DNA from: Physcia stellaris
Lineage: Eukaryota > Ascomycota > Lecanoromycetes > Caliciales > Physciaceae
Direction: 5' to 3'
Length of the DNA: 64,000 nucleotides
Assembly (NCBI GenBank): GCA_018902385.1
Contig: JABSSW010000022.1
Location: 124,001 to 188,000, forward strand
Position 1 is the first letter of the stretch, and every line of letters begins with the position of its first letter. Of the stretch, positions 49,751 through 62,535 are shown in pieces. The translations under genes were made by a program, and so were the position numbers. The notes under the pieces are model-generated. The model ran no database searches. It was not told the DNA's origin and worked only from the letters and a program-made list of their open reading frames with translations.

Positions 49751-52700
49751 ATGAAAATTGAACAGAAATTGTAGCAAATTGATGCTGCAAACTCAGACAA
49801 AAGTACGTGTTTGAAAATTTTTCATTCATTTTGCATTTTATTCGTGTTGTTTCGATCAAAAAAATTTGATCGAAAAAAATTTTCTCATTTAATCATCGTT
49901 ACGTGCATTTTGTCATAATCAAAAAAATTTGATTGAACAAAATTAAAAATTATCGAAAAATCGAATAATTTATGACGAGTCGAATATTTCATTTTTTATT
50001 TTTCGAAAAAAACTTACAAATTACATCAAAATTTAAAAAAAAAATTATTTTTTTTTTTGTTAAACAAACGATTGTTAACAAAATTAAATCATTTTTCAAA
50101 CGTGATTTTTTTTATTCATTCAATCAAAATCAATTTTACACAATTTTTTTTGAAAATAATTTCGAAAAAGTTTCGTCATCGCTAAAAAAGTTTGTTTTTT
50201 CGAAAAAAATCTCATTTAGCAAATCAAAATTCGAGTTAAATTTTTTTAAATCAATCATTTTCAATTCGTCAAATTCAATTTTATTCACGAAAATTTCAAT
50301 CAAAATTCGATTTTTTAAAAGATTTCGAAACGAAAAAAAAAATTCGAAAAAATACATTGAAAACATAGATTGAACATATGAACGAAATTTCAAAACAATT
50401 GACGTCGATGAAATTACGATTAACAAATTCAAACGAATGTTGTTTCGTCAAAATTTGAAAAATGATATTCATGTTTGATACAAAAATTTGAAATCAAATT
50501 TCAAACAAAATTGATTTAAATTGCTGAAATTCTTTTTAAAATATTATGAGATTTTCGTGAAAAATGCTCAAATTAAAAAGTTTGAATTAAAAATGCAATT
50601 AATTCAATTGAAACAAAAAAATCAAAAATTGATTTTCGATTATATCAAACGAATTTCAAATATTTCGCGAAAATTATTTAACGACGAAATTGACGTCGAA
50701 ATGATTATTTTGCGAAATATGAAAAACGTTTCGAAAAAAAAACAAATAAATTTCGAATGTCAAAAAAAACAAAATTACAATTTTATTGTTGTGAATAAGT
50801 TGATTAAAACAATTTACAATGAAATAAACAAATTCAATTCATTTGATTCGAAATACAAAAAGATTATGCAAATGATATTGTTTCATACAACAAATTTTGA
50901 TCAAATCAATAATGAGTTGTTTAAACAAATTTTAATTAATAGTAATCAAATTTTTTCAGCGATGTTTCAAACATTACGTTCGTTGAATTTCAATTTTGAT
51001 CAATTTACGAATTTTGATCAGCGAAAATTTACGAGTACGCAACAAAACGACAAAAATTTTGCACATATAATTTGTTACATATGCAAACAATCAAATCATT
51101 ACGTTTCACATTGTTCAAATCAATCAAATCAAACGTTTAGAATCACGAAAATTATCAATCACACAATGATATCAATTAATCAAATACAATTTCAACGACA
51201 AACGAAATATTCATTTGCTTTTAATCAATCATTTCTTTCGAATGAATTGACTCGATTGAATGCTATTTTTAGTCAATCATTTCATAGTCAAATTGTCAAT
51301 AAATCACAACATGAATTTAAATCAACAATGTCGAATGTCGTAATTTTAGCATCATCATTGTCGATTTTGAAAAAAACTAAAGTGAAAAATTATCATATCG
51401 ACGACGAAAATAATGATCGAAACTTTTTCTCATCAATGATTTGTATTTTATCAGCACAGAAATCATATTTGATCACAATCATGATTGCGCAAAATGTTAA
51501 AAACAAACAAAAAACTAATCAAACAACGACGATTTCGTTTTTCGAAATCAAAAAATCAAAATTTCGATTGAATTCGTCAATTAAAATTTCGAAAAAGAAC
51601 GTAAAATATGTGTTCAATGCGAAAAATCAAAATGATGATGAAAAAAATAAAGAAAATCAAAAATCAAAAAAAATAAATATTTCGAAAAATGAAATTGACA
51701 ACGATGAATTTACGTTCATTTATCAACAGATTTCGCAATCAATTTTTTGAAAAAATAATCGATCATTTTTTTCACAATTGTTTCAATCGATATCGCAAAA
51801 TTCAATTCAATATGAGTTTCGAAATTCGTCGTCAATCAAATTCAATAAAAAAAAAATTTAATTCATTTGATTTTATACAAATTTTCAAAGATTTTCGATT
51901 TTATTCAAAATTTATTCGAAATTAGTCGATTCAACGTAAACATCATCATGAATTTGTTTTTGATTTTGTCGTTGAAACAATTTTTTGACAAATTCGATGT
52001 GATCAAACTAGAATTGACAGAAAGCATGCAACGATTTATTGCGAAATATCGAATTCGAAAAATTAATGAACAAAATCGAAATCAACAAAAAACGATAACG
52101 TCATTGATTATGACGATCACAAAAATTAAAACAAAATCATCAATCATTATAATTCATGCTCACGAAAATGATGAACAGTCACAATTTTTGATGATTATTT
52201 TTTGAATAAACAATGTGAAATTGTCAAGAACATTGATAAATGAAAAATCGATGATGAAATTGATTAATCGTCAAAAATTTTTAATCATGAAATTTGCATT
52301 TTTTGTACGAACAAACGATTATTTTCGAGTTAATCTAATCACGAATCACGTTAAAACGCTCACAAATTACATCGTACTTTTTGTTAATGTCGAAAAAATA
52401 AAAATTGTGATTAGAACATATATCGTGAACAATCAGATTTATGATTTGTTATTGAGCATTTCATGAATGAAAAAAATAATTTTTAATTCGCATTATGACA
52501 CAAACGAAATAATTATAATTGAAAAAAATGAAAAAAAACGAAAAATGTCAATTCAGATTTTTCAATTCATGTTGATTTATCAACGATAAAAATGAATAAC
52601 GACGACGAAATTAACGATTTGATCGACGCTGTTTGTCAATTGTTTTTAAATGAGCAATTAAATTGAATACGTATTCAACGAATAATCATTCGTTGAAACG

Positions 52701-55700
52701 TGAATGTCGCAAAATTGATCAAAATAATTTTAATATATTTAGTCAACAATCGTTAACGTTCATGACGATTATCATCATTTTTATTTTCGTGATTACGAAA
52801 ACAGAATCTATTTTATTTAAATATTCGTTAAATACAGAAAATGACTTTTCGACGCAAAAAAGATCAATACAACGAAAATTAAATAATGAAAGCATGAATG
52901 TTATTGAAAAATGATTCGAAAAAAGTGAAATTACTATAGAATTAAACGTTGATACAAAAAAAAAATGATTAAAGCGAAACGATTAATTTACATTTGAAAA
53001 AAATGTTTTGCGATAACAATTAAAAACATACGAATTACAAATTTTATTGAGCATTCAATCGATTTTATTTCGAATGCGAAATCAATTCGAAATACGTTAT
53101 TTAAATACATTTTCAAAAAAAGAGAATTCGCAAATCGAATTTTTTCAAAATTAGAAAATGCAAACATTATAATCAAAAAAAGCAATTCATGAGAAATTAA
53201 AATCAAATTTTTTTTCAAAAAAAAAAAATCAAAATTATTGCGAATGATTCATAATTTTATATTTATCAACAAATACATTATCAAATCAGTTTATTTTATG
53301 CATCACATGAAAAAAATTATAATTATTTTTTTGAAATTCAAATTTTCGATTTATTTTTGTTCGAACGCAACAAATGATTATTGAACGATTTCAATCAAGA
53401 AAAATAATAAAAATAAGATTGAATTTATTATTTTCAACAATCAATGAATATATCTAAAAATGAATCAAAATTTTAAAAAAAATTCGTTTATTTATGCGCA
53501 ATTTTCGAATTTGATATTTGATTCATTGTCATTCAACGACGTCGACGTGATCAGAATAATTACAATGATTGATGATCATGACGAGTTAATTTTCGCAATT
53601 TTTATGAATGATCACGAAACGTCAATTACAAATTACGAAATTTTGTTTAATTTTTTGCACATTCAATATTTTTTCAGATGTGTATTTGATTCAATATATT
53701 TATTTGATTTTAAAACGTATTTGTTTTCGAACAAATTAAATTTTTTAAAATTTGAAAAAAATGCAAAAAATTTGAAATCAATTTTCAAACATCGCAACAA
53801 GATTTTGAATTGATTTGTTTTTAAAAATCGAAAAAAATTAAATGCGTTTTTATGATTGACGTTTTTTTTACGAATTTTTATATTCGAAAAAGCGAAATTA
53901 ATGCTAGAAATGAAAAAAATTTATTTCATGTTGATGTCAAACGAATTCAAATTCAAAAAAAATCATGATGCAAAAATGAAATCATGCGACGAAAATTTGA
54001 TCAAATTACATAAAACGTTTCGAATAAAACGATCAATCATTCAACGCAAATATGTAAAAAAAAATATTTTCGATTGAAAAGCAAATCAACAAAAAGCATT
54101 CGAATCGATTAAAAAAATTATAATTAATAATGTCATGACAAAAACAGATTCAGCATTTCAATTTCATTTGATCACGAATGTTAACGAAACGAAATTGAAA
54201 ATTTGTTTATTTCAATTGCAAAATATTGAAACAGAAATTGAAACTATTTCGAAATTGTTAATTCATGAAAAAATGTTCATGTTTTTGTTTTATCGTTTGA
54301 ACGACGCAGAAACACGATATTCGAATTTTGAACGTGAATGTTATGTCATAATGAAAAATTTAATCGAAATTAAATGATTAATCATGAACAACAAATTTTC
54401 AATAATGATATATATTGATCATGAAACGTTAAAATCAATGTTCGTCACAAAACAAACAAAAAAAAAAAAATTTCATGATTAAACATGTTGAAAAAATTCG
54501 ATTTCAAATTACATCATCGATTCAATAAAAATCAACACATAAATATTGTCGATGAATTTAATCGAATGTTCATTAAATTGCAAAATGTAATTATTTATTC
54601 GAAAAAAAAACGTTTGATTATGTCAATGCTAAATGTGAATTTACAAAATTTTAGTATTTATTTGTCGAATGAACAATTTGATCATTCATTTGAAATTGAT
54701 AATGAGCGAAAATCAGAAATTGAACGAAAAACAAAATCGTTACTTATTTTGTTCTTTGAAAAGTTGAATAAGTATTATAAATTCTCAATGTATAATCAGT
54801 TGATGAAATATTTCGAAAAAAAATCAAATGATTTGAAAAAGCAAAAATTGATCGTTAAAAAAATAAAGACTTTCGGAAATAAAATCAATGTTTACATTTT
54901 ATTTTCACACGTTATCACAATTCATTTACTTTATCGAAAAACAAACGAAAAAAATAGCATTTACATAATCGAAAAAGAAATATCACGATTTTTCAAAGTA
55001 ATTTACGAAAATCACGATCATTTCTCGTCAGTTTTAACATTTGATTTTTTGATAAAACGAATTTATTGATTTACAAAAGTAAAAAATATCGAGACGTGAT
55101 ATAGAAATTGTCATTTCTGTCAATGTCGATTAAAGAAATCAATTCAACGAATTTCGTTTAACATTCAGCATTTTCAATCAATGATCATGATCGATTTAAA
55201 TTGATTAAAATTTATATCGTTTTTTTGTTCAATCACAAATGCTCAATATGTTTGTCTAGAACGAAATTATTGAAACAAATTCAGTTGAGCAAAGATTTAT
55301 CGCACACATATTGTTTTGAAAACGTTAAATTTTTTACGAAAACATATTTGTTCAATTTTCGAATAATCAGAAGAAACGTACATTGACAATGATTTTCATT
55401 TCGTTAACAACGATGTTAGCGCAATGTTTATTGAGTATGACATTAATCATTTTACAAATTCAATATCGCATTTTTCATCGATTGATTTTTTGAAACGAGC
55501 AATTCAGAAAATGTTGAATTTTATTGCAAAAGATTGTATAAATCGAGAAACAACAAACTCGTGATTTTTGTTTATTCGAAATCATATTTTTACAATGAAT
55601 ATCAAATCAATCAAAACATTAAATTACTTTTCGATTATATTGATGTTAAAATTCGAGTTCAAGCAATATCATTTCGATATAAATTCAATAATTTTTTCAG

Positions 55701-56200
55701 ATTCAACAGATGTTGAACAGTCTTTGTCAATTCATCAATATCAAATATATATCGCACTAAAAAAAAAGAACAAATTGTTAATTAGCGAAACAATCAATTA
55801 TATTCATGATTATCAAAAGAAAAAACAACGACAGCAAAGAATATTCAATTTTGACGATTTGATTTTAATCAGAAATCATCAAGTCGATAAAAAACATAAA
55901 AGAAAATTGAAATCGAAATGACTAGAATTTCGTATAATGTTAAATTGAATTCATCATGAACAAAACGTTCACATCAAATCAATTCACGAAAAAAAGTCAA
56001 AGAAATATCATATCGATGATATTATAATTTATCATCAACGATCAATTTTGACAAATTTATTGATTTCGATCAACGAAATTTACGACAATATACGAATTAT
56101 TATCAGATTTGAACAACGAACATTATGTTTAATCATCAATTAAAAGAAAATTACACATCGTTCGCAATGACGTTAAATTAACAAAAAAATAAAAATTTCA

Positions 56201-56275
56201 AACGAATACGAATCGATTTCGTTTTTCGTTGTCGTCGTTTTTTTCAACGAATACGAATCGATTTCGTTTTTCGTT
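56201..56275. repeat. Exact 30-bp direct repeat inside the fossil's post-integrase spacer
   Basis: The 30 bases at 56201-56230 recur exactly at 56246-56275, each beginning AACGAATACG and ending TTTTTCGTT, 15 bases apart. From ~56330 to 56420 shorter related phrases follow (TTTTCATTTTACAATTCATT, TTTTCATTTTGCAATTCATC). The spacer lies between the integrase-like region and the unrecognised 3' segment. It may have been regulatory, which is speculation. Confidence 0.85.
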
Positions 56276-58166
56276 ACAACATTTTTTTATCGAAATTAAC
56301 GCGCTTAATTAATCGCGATGAAATTATTCAATTTTCATTTTACAATTCATTTCACATTTTCATTTTGCAATTCATCAAACATTCACATTTCGTTTTGTTT
56401 TACAATTTCATTTTGCAATTGTTTCAAACGATATACATTAACGATTTTACGAAACATTTTTTTAACATCGATCAAATAGAATGATCGACAATAAAATCAA
56501 TGTATTGATCGAAATTGACAACAAAGAAAATCGAGAAAAGATTAAACGTATCGAAACACGAAAGCGATTCACAAAACAAGATTTATTTATTTTTTCGAAA
56601 TTACAAATTCAGATTAGAAATCGCAAAAGAATTAATCAAATCATAAAGAACAAGAAAATTGAAAATGACGAATTATTCGACGATGATGACATTTTCGAAA
56701 AAGAAATTACATTTAAATCAATTTTTACAGAAAATCATAAACGAATCAACGAGTCGAAATTAATTGAATCAAACAAAAAAAAAATTAAATTGATTAACAA
56801 ACAAAAATTAATGACATCACACGAAAACGATGTGATCAAAATGATCAAAATTGAATTTCAATCAAATTCAAAAATCGATTTATCGACAATTTTTCGTTGT
56901 GAATTCAACACGATGTATTTAGCAATTAATTCAAATCAAAAAAAAAAATCATTCATTTTTGAAATTTAATTTATCAACATTTGAAAAATGTGTTTATCAA
57001 AATATTCGACGAAATGTTCGAAATCAAATTTGAATCGTATGTTAATTTATTTATCGAATTTGCAAATGTCGCATTTTCAAAATTTTTAAATTTCAATCAA
57101 AATTTAAAATTAAATCAATTGTTCGTCGTTGAAAACAAAATTCATTTCATTAATTACAATATTTATTTGATCAACATCAAGCAAAATTTAAATGCAATGA
57201 TCAAAAATCAAATCAAAACGAAAAAAAAACACATTGTTGTCGAAAAAATACGATTGACGAAAATAATTCACGATTTTTTAATCGATTTCGTTTTTTTGAA
57301 AAATGATTTTCAATTAACGAACATCAATTTGATTCACAATGTTAACATGTTGACGAAAATATGCGAATTCATTAAAAAAAATTTTTTAATTTATGAAAAT
57401 TATGTTTCGCAATTTAGTCAACAAATCATCGATGACAAAACGATGATTTTCGATGTTTGTTATATCATTGACAAATTGTTAAATTTTTTTTTTTCAGAAA
57501 TCATGATCACGAACAGTGAAAAAATCAAAAAAATTATAAAAATCGATGACGAAATCACGAATGAAAATCAGAAAAAACACGATCATTTCAACGAAATTGA
57601 ATCAGAAATCATTCATATAAAATGCGATCGATATCACATAAAATTGAAAAATCAATTTAAATCGTCAAAAAAAATATCATTCAATTTTTTGATTTTAATA
57701 AACGCGCATTCATGTCGATGTTCAAAGTGCGATTTTGAATTCGAAATTAAAATTATAATCATGATTACGTTTGCGACGAAAATCAAAATGAAAAATGAAT
57801 GATCGAAAAAATATTGAACGAAATATTTGAAAATCAAACAAAGTACATGAAAAACAGAAATGAAACAACAATTCAAAAAACAACGTTTCAAGAAATTGAA
57901 AGAAAAACAAATTGAGAAAAAATTGAATTCATATTAAATCAATCACAAATTGATCGACAAATCAATGAAATTAAACAAAAAATGAAAATTAATTTAATCA
58001 AAAATTACAATTTTTTTAAAAAAAATTTCAACAAATTGCTGAACGAAGCGATGATAAAACGATGAAAAATTATGAATTATGAATGAATATTGAAATTACA
58101 CACATTTCGATGATTATTTCGAGATTATTTACGAAATCGTAGATTTTTTTTTGTTATTATGTGAGC

Positions 58167-58314
58167 TGATGGAGTGCAAAATGCATTTTTCTCAATTAGT
58201 TTAGTTTAGCAGTAGCATAAATGATCATTTGATCATCAGAGACTTTTTTTCACTATCATACAATGCATTTTGATTCTAGTCATTGATTTTTATCCATCAG
58301 TGACTAGTTCTTCA
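58167..58314 (+). repeat. Right LTR of the Gypsy-type fossil
   Basis: The same 148-bp length as the left copy with no gaps. It differs at 20 sites, all transitions. It is followed at once by ACGT, matching the bases before the left LTR, so both ends of the insertion are preserved. Confidence 0.95.
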
Positions 58315-61300
58315 ACGTTGGATATTTAGTATGGATTTGCCCATCAGCCCAAACCTACATGTACGAGAGTAAGAAGGTCCTTAAGTGCCCTTCGTTCAAC
58401 CAACGACAGTCTTCGGGCACTTTATCGTCTTATCGCTACTCGACTCTGGCTTTGCAATGACCCGAAAGGCACACGTCGTTGAATTGCGTGCCGACGATGC
58501 ACCACGCGGTTTGCTAGCTGCTACTAGAGGAGCTATTACACCAATTGAAGTAGAGCCGGGCCCAAGGAGGTAGAATTAACCTTCTATGGCAACAATCCAT
58601 CGCCGGCTGCAGTCCACTTGATGCGAAATGAAGCACCCCAAGTCAGGAATCATTGTGCGCTTCGTCGCTCAAACCATGTCCTCGGTGCAGCACGAGGCTA
58701 CGTGGCAGCTAGAAGCAGATATGATATATGCTCAGGGTTGGTACCGCAAAGCCCATCAGTCGTTTAGTGTGGGCGATGGCAGTGGACTTCAGCGAGACGA
58801 ATCGCAGCGTCGCCACAGCCTTCTTTACCTGATCAACAAATGCTAAAACTGCCTACGGACGGATATGCACACCATCGTGGAGGGAAGATAGACGTCGATT
58901 TGTTGGGGGCCAATCTTGTCCGTTTCTCCGTGTTAGGATTTGCGAGTAACCCTCCAGTCATTGGACACGAAGCACAAGTCAGCATTTTCTCCTACCCCCA
59001 AAGGCTCACACCGTCCATGAGTGGTAGCAGAACGGACGACTATCGCACTTGCTTCTGCTATTTAACCATCAGGTCGCCCCACGTTTCTTTACCGGGCCTG
59101 CAGAGATGTAGATTGCACTTTGAAAAGAGCTTCCGAGCTCGGACGAATCGGGAGCCGGCAACGGAAGCCCGAAGCTGTTGGTGGCGCTCCTGCACTTTGG
59201 CCACTAGCGGTAATATCGGTATCAGGGGGCTTCGATGACGATTTGGGGACTGTTTCAGATTCTGGTGCAATCATGAGGTGCACCTCGTCCCAGCAGCATC
59301 TCCTGCACACAGAGGCAATCACATGAGGACCAAAACAAGCTACTGATAATCCTAGCCGGACGTTACCTCGGTACGGTCGTAAAGCTGTTGCTCGGACCTT
59401 GAGCAAGGGCAGCAACTCCCAGTGGGATCACGTCGCAGCTGGCTTCTTCTGGCAGCATTTGGCGAATTCAGAAAGACACCATGCATGGTCCACGTGTGTC
59501 ACTGCACCCCCATACGATAAGCGGTCCGGGATGCTAGGTACCTACGCAACGTTAACGGACATGCAGCAATGGGTATCCTATCAAATGCCCCACATCTGTG
59601 GGCTGCGCCTGTCGTCCCCGAATTAGAAACATGGAGCCGTATCAAGCAGAACTGTTCAAAGCAACTGTTGCGAGCACCACCTTGTGATCACAAGTTCACA
59701 ACTCTTGGTAACTGATTGACTCGCTTTGCACCAGATTGGTGGACTATCCACGCAGCAATGTTGCGTGACCATGGGTGACAAGGTACTAATCATCCCGAAC
59801 CTTCTTCTGCAGATCCCATCGCCTCCTCCGAAGAGTCTTAAGAGACGGACTAAGCGCTAAGAAACACCAACTGTATCATAGAGTATCTACTCGCCTTCAC
59901 CGCCAGTCCTTGGGGCATGCGTCCTGGAAAAATAGCTTGAGGCTTGATCAGTAGATGACTTTAGTCAAGTGGAAGCTTGAAAGATAGCGATCTTCGCGGC
60001 CAAGTTCACGAGACAAGACGCCTACAGATTATTTATGGACATTCCCCATTGACGTGGTGCATCATCCGCACGCCTTCATAGTAGGCGCTGGTTGAATGGC
60101 ATAAGTAGGTACTGTTAGCTGCATCCCTAACACTCCACTGGGAGTGTTCTTGATGGAGTAAATTGAGAGCTAAATCTCGTTCATACCTTTAGTGCCGTTA
60201 TTCTTACAGCAACCTTTACTACATTCGCACGTTCCTGCAGCGCCTGTGTCTGTCTTGCTCTGGCCTCGATGGTCGTGCTTTTGCATCACAGCTTTGTCCG
60301 ATTGCCCTTGCAGAGGTGTTGTACGACCAGAAGGCTGTACTCGTCGAGTCGTCGAAGCCCAATCGAGCCTTCTCATCCTTCGATGGTTCCCTGCATCAGT
60401 GCTTGGCCACGTTCACATCGTACATGGGCTTCCTCCTGAACGATAAATGCGCAGCTACCAACCCAGAAGAGGGGACATGTGCCGCTCATTCACAAAGGCA
60501 ACCCACGGGCAATTGGAACTGCATTGCGAACCAAGAACTTGTTTCACGCTTAACCATGTCTTCTGCATCCACGGATCTAAGCGTCAAGCAAGTCATTCGC
60601 TTCTTCCCGAAACCTTCTCCGAGTCCGACGCTCCCGTCCTCTTGATCATCATATGTCAGGTCTAGCATGGGTTGTTTCAGGAGAATATAATGCTGATTTG
60701 TGCTTCTTACACAAGCTCTACCGTGCTTTTGCATAGCACTAGTAGCATTATCAAGAGGCAAATCCTGAGATCTACATTTCTACGAATCTGGTAAGATGTG
60801 TTTCCCAGAAGCAATTGTCTGGACCGCCTATCACTCCCTCGATTCTCAAGCATGCTCGAGAGATGAAGCACACTTATTCCTAGCGCAATCCATGAGGGCC
60901 ATAGCCACCGCTTATTCCATCGATTCGTCACCCTCCATGGACTGTTCAGGATTCACTGCGACAACACGGATTCGTACGACTGATCCACAGCAAGAATAGG
61001 AAAAGACAGAGGGGGTTCACCTCGCCAGTTTGGATGGCGCGGGCTGTTAGCACAACATCACCATGAAGCTTACGAATAACCTTGCCCCGAGTCACACGAG
61101 ACTTTTCGGCTCACAAAGCTCGCTTCGATGGCAGGATTCCGAAAAATTCGCTTGTGGATGTGCTGATTCCTTCGGAGAGCCTCAAGTCTCGATTTCGTGG
61201 CGTTCCTACAAGAAATCAGGCGCAATTCAAGGGGTGGCACCAGGATTACTGTTAACGAATATGTTTTACGTGGCATAGGGACGTACGCTATTTCAAGGAT

Positions 61301-62535
61301 GTTTGTGCCAAAGGCAGACGAACGAAGGTGTGTCCAACGTTATTTTTTTTTACTCCTCATGATCGACGGTCATGTCATTTCCGCAAATGGTGTGGCGAAC
61401 CATGCCCGGCATAGCTGTAGGCGTACACGTACAATCTCATGCAGAAACTCTGCACATTCTCCTGAATGCAGGGTAAGTTTGGATGCTCAGGTTCAGATTT
61501 CCTTACGTATTTGCCTGCCATCCATCCATCCCTTTTTGGCCCCCAAAAGTCCCATTACTCCTCCTTTGATGCTAGTGTAGGGAAGAAACGGAAACGTGAC
61601 TCAGCGTCTCACGAAATCAGCCGAGTTTCAGAGTCATGATAGTTTGGGGGCGGAAATCTTTGCCTTTCTTTTTTAGGCTTCTTTTCTAAGCTACGTTCCT
61701 CTGCGGGCTCTCGGCATGCCTAGAGTCGACTTGTTCGTACGCGGGGGATGCAGCTCTCTACTATCTAGGTACGAGATGTATCCTAGGGTATCATACCCAC
61801 CTCCTCGATTACCAGTATGCCCACCTCCTCGACTACCAGCATTCCACATCCTTGGCTACCAGCATAATTGACCGATGAGAATGTAGCGCAAGCATCAGTG
61901 TACCCGTAAACCTGTGCTGATGGCTTCCAAGGATTGGTACTTCCAAGACGCTTTTAAGTACGGTGGTGATTTGGTGGTAGCCAAGGGGCAAAAGTTCGAT
62001 AAGTCACTGTGTCTCTTACGGATACAACCCGTGGATATTTTTTTGGATGGCTTCAATAATGCTGTCTATTGAGACAAGCAACCTTCCATGCGAGAAACCT
62101 CGTGACATCGGGTCTTACTTCCATGGTTTACCAAGAGGCCGATGGATCACAGATTGGGGTGCAGACTCTTTGGCCGTCTGAGAGACCGTTTTGAAATATC
62201 AGATGCAGTGGACGCTACGGTAGGTGAAAGCAGTGCCAAAAAAATGGCTCTCTTTCAATTGAGTTACAACTATCTTGCGGTTTCTAGGCAATGACAAAGT
62301 TTCCGGCAATCGACGAAGCGCTTGGACGAATCTCTTCGACCACTGCGGCAGCGGTAAAACCCTACTCAGTAGTAGCTACATGAGAGGCGCTCGAACAATA
62401 CACTCGACATTGATCTTGCATATTGGCGACGTGTATCACCGTAGACTATCACCATCGTTTCGAAGTATGGTATCAAGCTCCCATCTCCAATTCACGTCGC
62501 CACACAACCATTCCTAGACCGACTTGGGAAGTATC
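58315..62535. other. Gene-poor flank right of the retroelement
   Basis: About 4.2 kb of normal-GC sequence. Open frames are short and give no family likeness. They include a cysteine-rich stretch on the minus strand near 60,170-60,376 (CECSKGCCKN) and a minisatellite at 61792-61862. No RNA gene recognised. A decayed gene could be present but I cannot support one. Confidence 0.5.
61792..61862. repeat. Minisatellite, three ~24-bp units
   Basis: Three tandem units, each ending TACCAG. Units 1 and 2 (CCCACCTCCTCGATTACCAG and CCCACCTCCTCGACTACCAG) differ at one base in this core, and unit 3 (CCACATCCTTGGCTACCAG) is more diverged. A fourth unit begins with CAT and is lost. Confidence 0.8.

Larger units (their letters stand above)
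49603..58314 (+). mobile_element. Ty3/Gypsy-type LTR retrotransposon, AT-rich fossil
   Basis: An 8.7-kb element with direct LTRs at both ends and a short target duplication outside them. Parts in order: left LTR; a gag-like region (~49,970-51,750) with a CCHC zinc knuckle (CYICKQSNHYVSHC) near 51,073-51,114; a protease/reverse-transcriptase region (~51,900-54,100); an RNase H-like region (~54,130-54,380, with NDAETRYSNFERE); an integrase-like region (~54,500-55,920); a repeat-bearing spacer; a further coding-like segment (~56,480-57,800) that I do not recognise; and the right LTR. The order RT-RNase H-integrase marks Ty3/Gypsy rather than Copia. The interior is extremely AT-rich, with hardly any CC or GG, and is broken many times in every coding part. 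It is dead. LTR divergence of about 13.5 percent, all transitions, reflects a mutator process rather than time, so age cannot be read from it. Confidence 0.92.

Noticed and set aside
56161-56460. CRISPR-like or satellite array in the fossil's spacer
   Set aside because: Only one exact repeat pair exists and the other phrases are irregular, so it is not an array.
49603-58314. Copia-type assignment for the LTR element
   Set aside because: The RNase H-like region precedes the integrase-like region, as in Ty3/Gypsy. In Copia integrase comes before reverse transcriptase.
49603-58314. Mitochondrial DNA insertion or assembly contaminant as source of the AT-rich block
   Set aside because: LTRs, target duplication, zinc knuckle and RNase H-like sequence identify it as a retroelement.
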